Shown here: positions 42,911 through 50,593 of the stretch, one piece after another
Layout of the letters: each line of letters starts with the position of its first letter
How positions within the stretch are numbered: position 1 is the stretch's first letter
NCBI GenBank assembly: GCA_030849945.1
Contig: JAVDKK010000001.1
Coordinates: 806,001 to 870,000 of the forward strand
Source of the DNA: Schauerella fraxinea
GTDB taxonomy: Bacteria; Pseudomonadota; Gammaproteobacteria; Burkholderiales; Burkholderiaceae_B
Length of the DNA stretch: 64,000 bases
Reading direction: 5' to 3'
Position numbers and translations under genes: made by a program
The notes under the pieces: generated by a model
What the model saw: only the letters and a program-made list of their open reading frames with translations
Databases searched by the model: none
Told to the model about the DNA's origin: nothing

Positions 42911-43900
42911 ATGGAGATCACACCGAAAGCGCGTGTGCGTATTCGTGTGCTGGCAGCGTTGGCTGCCACGGCGTGTGTGCCCTGGGCGGCTCACGCGCAA
43001 GACAACTATCCCACGCGGCCCGTGACGGTGGTGGTGCCTTTCTCGCCAGGTGGCGGCACCGATATCGCCGCGCGGTTATTGGCCACGCAGCTCGCCCGCG
43101 CGACAGGGCAGTCGTTTGTGGTTGAAAACCGCCCGGGCGCGGCCGGCCAGATCGCAGCCGACGTGGTCGCGCGTGCCACCCCCGATGGCTATACCGTGCT
43201 ATTCGCCAACTCGGGGATGCTTGCGATCAACCCGTGGCTCTACAAGCTGCAGAGCGATCCTGAAAAAGCCTTCGCACCCGTCGCCATGTTCTGCGATTTG
43301 CCGTTTGCACTGGTCGTGTCGCCCAAGCTCGCGGCCAATTCGGTTGCCGAGTTGATTGCACTGGCCAAGTCCGATCCGGGTAAGTACACGTTTGCCAGTT
43401 CGGGCACGGGTGGCGCGCCGCATATGGCGGGCGAGGTGTTCCAGCAGTCCACCGGCACCACGCTCATGCACGTGCCCTATAAAGGCGGCGGCCCGGCCAT
43501 GACCGATTTGATTGCCGGTCATGTGGATATGCTTTTTGCCTCGGTGCTGGAAACCACGTCGCATGTGAATTCGGGCAATCTGCGTGCGCTGGCGGTGACC
43601 GGCGAGCAGCGTTCGCCGGTGATGAAGAACGTGCCCACGCTCGATGAGGCAGGGGTAAAGGACGCGAACGCCGGGTCGTGGACGGCGGTGATGGCGCCCA
43701 AGGGCACGCCGAAAGCGGTTGTCGACAAGCTCTCGCAACTGGTGCGCGATGCCGCCGATAACCCCGAGGTAAAGAAGAATCTGATCGAGCAGGGCGCGAT
43801 CGCGCATGGCTCGACACCCGAAGAACTGATGAAAATAGCCGCGCAGGATCGCGCCCGATACGGCAAGATCATCGAAACCCGCAAACTCAGCGTCAATTAA
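42911..43900 (+). CDS. Bug-family periplasmic solute receptor
   Basis: A 329-residue Bug protein starting at 42911 with GAGGAGAC 8 bases upstream. The signal peptide ends near AAHA before QDNYPTRPVTVVV. PFSPGGGTDIAARLLA, VVENRPGAAGQ, DGYTVLFANSGMLAIN and VPYKGGGPAMTDLIAGHVD are present. It is followed after nine bases by a D-2-hydroxyacid dehydrogenase and lies opposite a LysR gene. The nearby dehydrogenases suggest a 2-hydroxy or 2-oxo acid as ligand, which is inference. Confidence 0.92.
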   Translation: MEITPKARVRIRVLAALAATACVPWAAHAQDNYPTRPVTVVVPFSPGGGTDIAARLLATQLARATGQSFVVENRPGAAGQIAADVVARATPDGYTVLFANSGMLAINPWLYKLQSDPEKAFAPVAMFCDLPFALVVSPKLAANSVAELIALAKSDPGKYTFASSGTGGAPHMAGEVFQQSTGTTLMHVPYKGGGPAMTDLIAGHVDMLFASVLETTSHVNSGNLRALAVTGEQRSPVMKNVPTLDEAGVKDANAGSWTAVMAPKGTPKAVVDKLSQLVRDAADNPEVKKNLIEQGAIAHGSTPEELMKIAAQDRARYGKIIETRKLSVN

Positions 43901-43909
43901 TGAGCGTCA

Positions 43910-44923
43910 ATGAAGACCGCTGCCGGTCTGACTGCCGCATTAACCCTTACGGATGCCATGAAAGATCACGCCGACACCCACGCCATCGACTTGCTGATGG
44001 TGGGACCGCTCATCCCCGAAATCATCGCCTATCTCGAAGGCAAGTATCGTTTGCACAAGTGGTGGACGATCGAGGATAAAGAGGCCTTCCTGCGCGAGCA
44101 CGGTGCCACGGTGCGCGGCATCGTCACCAGCGGGCGCTTCGGTGCCACAAAAACCTTGATCGACAGCCTGCCTGCGCTGGAGGTGATCAACAGCTTCGGC
44201 GTGGGCTACGACCCCATCGATATCGATGCCGCGCGTGCGCGCAACGTGGTGGTCACCAATACGCCGGGCGTGCTTGACGATTGCGTGGCGGATACGGCGT
44301 TGGCTTTGATTCTCGGTGTGTCGCGGCGCATCGCCGAAGCCGACCGCTTCGTGCGTGCCGGCCGCTGGCCCAATGAGGCGTTCGGGCTGGGCCGCAAGAT
44401 CGGCGGGAAGCGTTGCGGCATCGTCGGGCTCGGCAATATCGGCCGTCAGATCGCTGCGCGCGCCGAAGCCTTCGGGATGGATATCGCTTACTACAACCGC
44501 CGCGCGCGTACAGACGTGCCCGCACATTACCGCTATTGCGAGGATGTGTTGAGCCTGGCGCGGGAGAGCGACTATCTGGTGCTGGCGTTGCCGGGCGGGA
44601 GCGCCACCAAGCACATCGTCAATGCCGAGGTGCTCAAGGCGTTGGGGTCAGAGGGGTATCTGATCAATGTGGCCCGTGGCAGCGTGGTCGATGAAGCGGC
44701 GCTGGTGCAGGCGCTTCAGGCAGGCGACATCGCGGGGGCGGGCCTGGACGTGTTCGAGCACGAACCCAAGACGCCGGAAGCGTTATGGTCGATGGACAAC
44801 GTGGTGCTGCTGCCGCACATCGCCAGCGGCACGCATGAAACGCGCAAGGCCATGGCAGATCTGGTGTTGAAGAACCTGGACGGCTGGTTCGCCACGCGCG
44901 AGGTCGTGACGCAGGTTGCGTGA
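43910..44923 (+). CDS. NAD(P)-dependent D-2-hydroxyacid dehydrogenase
   Basis: A 337-residue member of the D-isomer-specific 2-hydroxyacid dehydrogenase family. The nucleotide fold has GIVGLGNIGRQIAARA; the catalytic Arg is in NVARGSVVDE, the Glu near DVFEHEPKTP and the His in LLPHIASGTHETR. It most resembles glyoxylate/hydroxypyruvate reductases. The N-terminal 16 residues before MKDHADTH are atypical, so 43958 is an alternative start. It forms a two-gene operon with the Bug receptor. Confidence 0.9.
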   Translation: MKTAAGLTAALTLTDAMKDHADTHAIDLLMVGPLIPEIIAYLEGKYRLHKWWTIEDKEAFLREHGATVRGIVTSGRFGATKTLIDSLPALEVINSFGVGYDPIDIDAARARNVVVTNTPGVLDDCVADTALALILGVSRRIAEADRFVRAGRWPNEAFGLGRKIGGKRCGIVGLGNIGRQIAARAEAFGMDIAYYNRRARTDVPAHYRYCEDVLSLARESDYLVLALPGGSATKHIVNAEVLKALGSEGYLINVARGSVVDEAALVQALQAGDIAGAGLDVFEHEPKTPEALWSMDNVVLLPHIASGTHETRKAMADLVLKNLDGWFATREVVTQVA

Positions 44924-44948
44924 TCGGAGCGGCGGGCGTCTCGGCGTC

Positions 44949-44981
44949 GCCGGTGGGTATCCAACAGGATGCCCCATCGGC
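44949..44981. terminator. Possible hairpin between convergent genes
   Basis: GCCGGTGGGTATCC (44949-44962) can pair imperfectly with GATGCCCCATCGGC (44968-44981), about 11 of 14 positions plus G-U pairs, around AACAG. There is no clear T-run, so it is a weak candidate terminator between the D-2-hydroxyacid dehydrogenase and the AraC gene. Confidence 0.3.
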
Positions 44982-44982
44982 G

Positions 44983-45921
44983 CTAGGCGAGCAGGCCGCC
45001 GCCCTTTCGATACGCGCTGGGCGTAATGCCCACTTCACGGCGAAAGATCTGCGAAAAGTGACTGGCGTTCGAATAGCCCACGGCCAAACCGATGTCGATG
45101 ATGCTTAGATCGCTTTCGGCGAGCAGTTCGCGCGCGCGTTGGATGCGCAGCCGGATGAAGTAAAGCGACGGTGCCAGCCGCGTGGCACGTTTGAAGAGCC
45201 GGCTGAAATGATATTCGCTCATGCCCGCAATGCCGGCGAGCATGGCAAGGTCGAAGGGCGCGGCAAGGTGCTCGTCCATGTGCGCCGTCACCTGTCGCAG
45301 TTTGAAAGCCGGTAATGCGCTGGCCCCAGGCGTACGCGTCGAATCGGGATCGCGATAACTGCGCACGAGATGAACGGCAAGGGCTTGGGCGATCCCCTGC
45401 ACGAATAGCGGACTCGCATTGCGCGTGGCCATTCTCTCGGTTTTCAGCCGATCGAGTAACGACGAGAGCACGGGATCGCGCTGGCCCGAAATCTCACGCA
45501 AACGCAATGGCACATTGCTGCGTCCAAGCACATCGCGTCGCGCGGCTTCCAGCATCGGCAAACCCAGGTACAGGTGCATCACCTGAAACGCATCGCAGTC
45601 GATGGTCTGCCAGCGCATCTCGTAAGGCGCGGTTGTGGTGGTCAGGAAAAAGTCGCCCGCGTTGACGATGGACGCTTTCCATTCGCCGCCCAGGACGCGT
45701 TCTTCCACGTTGGCCGTGCCCGCCAATATCCACACCAGCAGCGGTTCGGCCACCGCCGGCACCAATACGCTTTGCGTGGTGGTTCGGTGCGTGAGAATGC
45801 GCACGTAGACGTTCTGCCAGGCATGCTGGTCGTCGAAGTCGAGTGCCTGACCAGGGAGATACGCGCCGAAGTGTTCAGCGGTGCTCCGATCTCTTGAAAA
45901 CAGGCGCAACGGTGGGCTCAT
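44983..45921 (-). CDS. AraC-family transcriptional regulator
   Basis: A 312-residue regulator. About 200 N-terminal residues form a cupin-like sensing domain. The last 100 hold the two AraC helix-turn-helix motifs (LAMLAGIAGMSEYHFSRLFK and IIDIGLAVGYSNASHFSQIF, then REVGITPSAYRK). It is divergent from the SDR gene at 46100 with about 180 bases between them and probably controls it. No inducer can be inferred. Confidence 0.92.
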   Translation of the reverse strand: MSPPLRLFSRDRSTAEHFGAYLPGQALDFDDQHAWQNVYVRILTHRTTTQSVLVPAVAEPLLVWILAGTANVEERVLGGEWKASIVNAGDFFLTTTTAPYEMRWQTIDCDAFQVMHLYLGLPMLEAARRDVLGRSNVPLRLREISGQRDPVLSSLLDRLKTERMATRNASPLFVQGIAQALAVHLVRSYRDPDSTRTPGASALPAFKLRQVTAHMDEHLAAPFDLAMLAGIAGMSEYHFSRLFKRATRLAPSLYFIRLRIQRARELLAESDLSIIDIGLAVGYSNASHFSQIFRREVGITPSAYRKGGGLLA

Positions 45922-46099
45922 GTGGCTATCTTAATGCGTGTGGCCGTGCAATTCGAGCAAGATCCCAACAGCTTCAGCAATAGCGCGAAAGCACGGCGAG
46001 CCTTGGTTTGAGAAAGTGAATCCCTGTTTCGCGACAGTGCGTACCTCACCGCACACATGGCTGCATTCCGCTGCCCGTCGCACCAATGAGAGATTCGAC

Positions 46100-46864
46100 A
46101 TGACTCAAAACATCGCTATTCATCAAGATGAAGTTGCCGGCAAGGTTGCTCTGGTGACGGGCGCGGCGAGCGGCATCGGCCGCGCCATCGCCTTGATGCT
46201 TCACGCCCGCGGCGCAAAGGTCGTCGCTGAAGATATCGACGGCAACGTCGAGGCGCTTGCGCGTCCGGGGCTTGTGCCCGTGGTCGCCGACATTACGCAG
46301 GACGGGGCAGCAGAACATGCGGTCGCTGTCGCCGTCGAGCAGTTCGGTCGTTTGGACATCCTGGTGAACAACGCTGGGATCATCATCAACAAGTTGGTGG
46401 TCGACATGACGCGCGCCGAATGGGAACGCATTCAGGCGGTCAATGCGACGGCGGCTTTCCTGCATTGCCGCGAAGCAGTCAAGGCAATGATTCCCCAGAA
46501 AAGTGGCGCGATCGTCAATATTGCGTCGTATGCGTCCTACATTGCTTTCCCTACGATCGCGGCATATACCGCCTCGAAGGGCGCACTAACGCAGCTCACA
46601 CGCACCTTGGCGCTTGAAGCGATTGGACACGGCATCCGCGTGAACGCCATCGGTGTGGGCGATGTCGTGACCAACATTCTGAACGACGTGGTCGAAGATG
46701 GGCCGGCATTTCTTGCCGAGCACGGACAAGGCGCGCCGATCGCCCGTGCGGCGCAGCCTGAAGAGATCGCCGAGATCGTGGCGTTCATGGCGTCGGACCG
46801 TGCCAGCTTTATGGTGGGGGCGGTCGTGATGGCCGATGGGGGCATGACCGTCACGGCCGGCTAA
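46100..46864 (+). CDS. Short-chain dehydrogenase/reductase
   Basis: A 254-residue classical SDR. TGAASGIGRA is the NAD(P) motif, NNAG appears in ILVNNAGII, the catalytic Ser is in NIASYASY, and Tyr/Lys are in AAYTASKGAL. An acidic Asp after strand 2 (VVAEDIDG) favours NAD. The start at 46100 is chosen because the upstream frame extension to 45938 crosses the AraC promoter and has no family match. The C-terminal end overlaps the LysR gene on the other strand by 14 bases. Confidence 0.92.
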   Translation: MTQNIAIHQDEVAGKVALVTGAASGIGRAIALMLHARGAKVVAEDIDGNVEALARPGLVPVVADITQDGAAEHAVAVAVEQFGRLDILVNNAGIIINKLVVDMTRAEWERIQAVNATAAFLHCREAVKAMIPQKSGAIVNIASYASYIAFPTIAAYTASKGALTQLTRTLALEAIGHGIRVNAIGVGDVVTNILNDVVEDGPAFLAEHGQGAPIARAAQPEEIAEIVAFMASDRASFMVGAVVMADGGMTVTAG

Positions 46865-47735
46865 CCGGCTCCGCCACCACCGTCAAAAGCAAATTTTCCA
46901 TCGCGCGGCTGGCAACGGTTGGCGTGGCATCGGCAAGCTGCATGATGCCAAGCCGACGGTCGATGCTCGGCTTTTTCAACGCCACGAACACCAGATCATC
47001 GCGATCGGGGGGCACGCCCAATTGTGCAAGTACCGTTACGCCGATGCCGCGTGCCAGCATGGCAATCATCGACAGCATGTTGGACACGAAGAAATCGGGA
47101 TGGCGCAGGAATGCGGCCTGGGGATAGCCGTCGAGCTGCCGATGTGCCACGGTGCCGATCATGTTGGGCAACGTGGCGATCTGCTGCCATGTGAGCGATT
47201 TTCGCTCGGCCAGCGGATGGCCGCGATGGCAGACGAGACCGAAGGTATCTTCCAGCAAAGGCGTGAACTTCAGCCGCGGGTCGTGGCTGACTTCACTGCA
47301 AATACCCAGATCGATCTGGCCGTCCAGCACCATGCGTTCGACGCCTTCTGAATTGTGGTCCTGGATCTGCAGCGCGACCTGCGGATGCTGGGCGCGAAAT
47401 TGTTCGACCAGTTGCGGCATCCAATGCGTGGCGAACGACATGATGCTGGCGACACGCAAATAGCTCGTATTGCGGCGGGCCAGGCTCGAAAGCAGTTCGT
47501 CGACGGAATGTGCATGCTCCACCAGGCGCTTGATCACCTCCAGGCATTCGCGCCCGAATGCCGTCAGCACGATGGGACTGCCGCGCTCGAAGAGCGGCTG
47601 CCCCAGCCGTGCCTCCATATCCTTGATGGCCAGCGAAATGGCCGGTTGCGACCGATGTGCGCGCAGGGCTGCGGCGCGAAAGCTGCCCGTCTCGGCGACC
47701 CAAACGAAATAGCGGCAGATCTGCAGTGAAAACAT
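46851..47735 (-). CDS. LysR-family transcriptional regulator
   Basis: A 294-residue LysR protein with FVWVAETGSFRAAALRA and SQPAISLAIKDMEARLGQP in the winged helix. The effector domain has SIMSFATHWMPQLVEQF, close to regulators of the CysB/Cbl-like general fold. It is divergent from the alpha/beta hydrolase-Bug pair across a 76-base AT-rich gap. Its last codons overlap the end of the SDR gene in antisense, so the two loci have been packed tightly. Confidence 0.93.
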   Translation of the reverse strand: MFSLQICRYFVWVAETGSFRAAALRAHRSQPAISLAIKDMEARLGQPLFERGSPIVLTAFGRECLEVIKRLVEHAHSVDELLSSLARRNTSYLRVASIMSFATHWMPQLVEQFRAQHPQVALQIQDHNSEGVERMVLDGQIDLGICSEVSHDPRLKFTPLLEDTFGLVCHRGHPLAERKSLTWQQIATLPNMIGTVAHRQLDGYPQAAFLRHPDFFVSNMLSMIAMLARGIGVTVLAQLGVPPDRDDLVFVALKKPSIDRRLGIMQLADATPTVASRAMENLLLTVVAEPVSRP

Positions 47736-47767
47736 GAGTTCTTGCCAGATAGGTTTTTCTGATGTGC

Positions 47768-47795
47768 CGATATGATATTTTAATTTTTCTTATCG
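47768..47795 (+). promoter_or_regulatory. AT-rich interrupted palindrome, probable LysR site
   Basis: CGATA (47768-47772) and TATCG (47791-47795) flank an 18-base AT-rich centre. The arrangement of short arms with an A/T core suits a LysR T-N11-A type site. It lies in the divergent gap between the LysR gene and the hydrolase. A TATGAT hexamer (47771-47776) could be a -10 box in the plus direction. Confidence 0.4.
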
Positions 47796-47811
47796 ACCGC
47801 CACCTCCTAAG

Positions 47812-48774
47812 ATGAGCGGTATGAGCTTATTGACCCCTACCGCCACCGCAACGGTCATTGCCACCGGCACCTCCGATCCTGCGCACCTGGATTTCACGGC
47901 GATCGATTGCCTGCCACGCCTGCGAGGAAGCGAATTCGAACTGGTGGTTGGGCGCGAAGCCGCCGCAGATGCAACGACCGCCCCGTACCCGGCGGTGTTG
48001 TTCGTGCCTGGCGCATATCACGGCGCCTGGTGCTACGCGCACTACTTGCGCTATTTCGCGCAGCGCGAGATCGATTGCTTTGCCATCGATCTGCCTGGCC
48101 ACGGCGCGTTGGCCGGTGCACCTGACTTTGCGACGATGGGCATTGAGGATCTGGGCCAGTGCGTGCGTCGTGCTTGCGACGTGCTCGATCGTCCTGTTGT
48201 TCTCGTCGGCCACAGCATGGGGGCGGTGCCGGCCATGCTGGCGGCGCGGCACCGAAGGGTGCAGGGTTTGGTATTACTGGCGCCATCGCCGCCGGGTAAT
48301 CTCGCCGGCGCGCAGGCCTTGCCCGCCGTGCCGCTCCAAGGGCTGGTACCGCCGCCGAATGCGGACGAAGTTCGCAGCCGCTTCGTCGGCGCCGACGAAG
48401 GTTGCGATGTGTCTGCAGTTGCCGCCAGGCTGAGTGCGGAAAGCCCGCGCGTGCTCAACGATCGTTATCTGTTGCGCGTCCCCGTGCACGCAGACAGTGT
48501 CACGTGTCCTGGTATCTGTTTTGAAGCCGAGCTGGACGATCCTGCGCGGCATCCTGCCGGTCAGGATGAATCGATCGCACGCTTTCTGGGGTTGGCCTAC
48601 CAATGCTTGCCCGGGCAACCACACAGCATGATGTATGGCGCGCGCTGGCAGGCCAGCGCCGAGGCTATTTTTGAGTGGTATGCCCGCCAGTTTGGCGCGC
48701 CGTCGGCTGCAGCCGAGGCGGCCTCATCGGTTCCGCTTGCCGCGCCTGCTTCAACGTCATCGTCACTGCTTTAA
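47812..48774 (+). CDS. Alpha/beta-fold hydrolase
   Basis: A 320-residue hydrolase. The oxyanion region is LFVPGAYHGAWCYAHYL, and the nucleophile elbow is VGHSMGAVPAM. A likely acid is Asp in EAELDDPARHP, and the final catalytic His is in GQPHSMMYG. About the last 35 residues are an Ala/Ser-rich tail. The start may instead be the ATG at 47821. It is followed by a Bug receptor and divergent from a LysR gene, so it probably hydrolyses an ester, lactone or amide to release the acid bound by the Bug protein. Confidence 0.87.
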   Translation: MSGMSLLTPTATATVIATGTSDPAHLDFTAIDCLPRLRGSEFELVVGREAAADATTAPYPAVLFVPGAYHGAWCYAHYLRYFAQREIDCFAIDLPGHGALAGAPDFATMGIEDLGQCVRRACDVLDRPVVLVGHSMGAVPAMLAARHRRVQGLVLLAPSPPGNLAGAQALPAVPLQGLVPPPNADEVRSRFVGADEGCDVSAVAARLSAESPRVLNDRYLLRVPVHADSVTCPGICFEAELDDPARHPAGQDESIARFLGLAYQCLPGQPHSMMYGARWQASAEAIFEWYARQFGAPSAAAEAASSVPLAAPASTSSSLL

Positions 48775-48835
48775 TTCAACCGATATTTCGCGGCATCGGA
48801 CGTCTAGATCCGAGCCGTTCTTCAGGAGACGGATC

Positions 48836-49816
48836 ATGTTTTTCAGTTCGGTATTGCGCCGCTTTAGCATCAGCGTACTGGCGTTGAGCGCGTTGGCTAC
48901 GGGAGCAAACGCCATCGCGGCGGATGCGTGGCCCACGAAGCCCGTCACGCTGGTGGTGCCGTCGGCCGCCGGGGGCGCGGCGGACCTTACCGCGCGCACG
49001 TTGGCCAAGTATCTGAGCCAGGCGCATGGCATGAACGTCGTCGTGGAAAACCGTGCGGGCGCGGGCGGCATTATCGGTACCACTGCGGTGCAGAAGGCCG
49101 CACCTGATGGCTACACGCTGCTGTTGTCGACCAACTCAACGCAGTCGGCCAATCAATTTCTGTACAAGAACCTCCCCTACAACGCCGCGCGCGATTTCGT
49201 CGATGTGGCGATGATCGGCAAGTTCGGCACGGTTGCCGTGGTGGCGCCCGATAGCCGATTCAATACGTTGGCTGAACTCGTGACTGCTGCGCGCGAGACG
49301 CCTGAGAAAGTTTTTTTCGGCTACTACAGTTCTTCGTCGCAAGTGCCTGCCGAACTGCTCAAGCAATATGCGCGTTTGAAGGTCGAAGGCGCAGCCTATA
49401 AGAACGTGACGCAAATCCTGACCGACTTGAGCGGTGGACTGATTCAGTTCGCCTTCGTCGACTACCTCACGGCGATGGGGCAGATCGCCGGCGGCAGGCT
49501 CAAGCCGATCGCGGTGACCGGTCAGTCGCCAAGCCCCGCTTGGCCAAAGGTGCCCACCACGCAAAGTAGCTATCCCGGCTTTGTGGTGGAAGGGTGGCTG
49601 GGTATCTCTGCCCCGGCCGGTACGCCCGACGCGGTCGTCACGACACTCAATGGGTTCGTCCGCGAAGCCGTGAACGATGCGGATACGCAGCAACGCTTCG
49701 TTCAGTTGGGGTTGCAGCCCGAAGCCATGGATGCTGCAGCATTCAAAGCGTTTGTGGTGCAGGATGTGCAGCGCTGGAAGGGTTGGGTGGAAACGGCGAA
49801 GATCGAGGCGCAATAA
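48836..49816 (+). CDS. Bug-family periplasmic solute receptor
   Basis: A 326-residue Bug protein with CAGGAGAC upstream of the ATG at 48836. The signal peptide of about 29 residues ends NAIAA before DAWPTKPVTLVV. PSAAGGAADLTARTLA replaces the more common PFPPGG motif. VVENRAGAGGI, DGYTLLLSTNSTQSANQ and AAYKNVTQILTDLSGG follow; the VPYKG block is altered to GAAYKN. These changes suggest a divergent ligand. It lies 61 bases after the alpha/beta hydrolase. Confidence 0.9.
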   Translation: MFFSSVLRRFSISVLALSALATGANAIAADAWPTKPVTLVVPSAAGGAADLTARTLAKYLSQAHGMNVVVENRAGAGGIIGTTAVQKAAPDGYTLLLSTNSTQSANQFLYKNLPYNAARDFVDVAMIGKFGTVAVVAPDSRFNTLAELVTAARETPEKVFFGYYSSSSQVPAELLKQYARLKVEGAAYKNVTQILTDLSGGLIQFAFVDYLTAMGQIAGGRLKPIAVTGQSPSPAWPKVPTTQSSYPGFVVEGWLGISAPAGTPDAVVTTLNGFVREAVNDADTQQRFVQLGLQPEAMDAAAFKAFVVQDVQRWKGWVETAKIEAQ

Positions 49817-49834
49817 CGTGTGAGGTGGAGCATC

Positions 49835-50593
49835 TCAATACCGAATATTTATCTCCAGCCCTGCGTCATCGACTTCGTGCGTCGCGGCAATCGCGATGGC
49901 GTCGCCCTTCACGCACCGCTCGGCGCTCCACAACACCGCGAAGGCATCCAGCACGTCATCGGTCGCGCATTCAGCGCGCTTCCTATTCGTGAGCGCGTGG
50001 TCGATTGCCTCGCGATACTCGGTGGGCAATAGCGCCAACCGGCGGGCGTGACCCGCCGCTGTACGTTTGGGTTCGACCAGGCCTTTGCTTTTCTCGCCGC
50101 CACGTCGGCCATCGCTTTCACCGCTGCGCGACTGGGCCAGTGCCATGAACGCCAATTCAGGATGGACTTCGAACACGCGCTGCGGCTGTCTGGGCAGCGT
50201 TTGCAGCACGGCATCCAATTCGGCAATCTTGGGCAGGATGTTGAACGCTTGTTTCGACATGGCCCGGCCCACTGCCGCGCGATTGCGCGCACAGGCGTCG
50301 TCATAAGACGATGCCCCCAACACGGCCCTCACGGGCGGTGAAAACACGGAGGTCGCACGCGGCCATCCCAATCGCTTGCGGGCTTCGGTATCGCAGTCGC
50401 GCGATGCGGCGGTGGCCAGCCCGATCGGCATGTCGATACCGATCACCGCCGAGGCGGGTGCCCACTCCAAAAGTTGTGCAAAGCTCGCCAGCACAGCAAC
50501 CTCAATGGTGCCGCTGGCCCTGTCGCGCTTGGCGGCAAACCATCCGCCCTTGCAGCCGTCCACGCCGACGGCGACCTGCATACCGTCAGACAT
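49835..50593 (-). CDS. DUF429 protein (predicted RNase H-like nuclease fold)
   Basis: A 252-residue DUF429 protein. AVGVDGCKGGW and VIGIDMPIGL supply the two acidic residues of the predicted RNase H-like fold; FEVHPELAF and TDDVLDAFAVLW supply the rest. Function is not established for the family. The ATG at 50593 overlaps the end of the GH13 gene by eight bases, so it is probably co-transcribed; ATG 50581 is an alternative start. The link between it and sugar metabolism is unclear. Confidence 0.85.
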   Translation of the reverse strand: MSDGMQVAVGVDGCKGGWFAAKRDRASGTIEVAVLASFAQLLEWAPASAVIGIDMPIGLATAASRDCDTEARKRLGWPRATSVFSPPVRAVLGASSYDDACARNRAAVGRAMSKQAFNILPKIAELDAVLQTLPRQPQRVFEVHPELAFMALAQSRSGESDGRRGGEKSKGLVEPKRTAAGHARRLALLPTEYREAIDHALTNRKRAECATDDVLDAFAVLWSAERCVKGDAIAIAATHEVDDAGLEINIRY

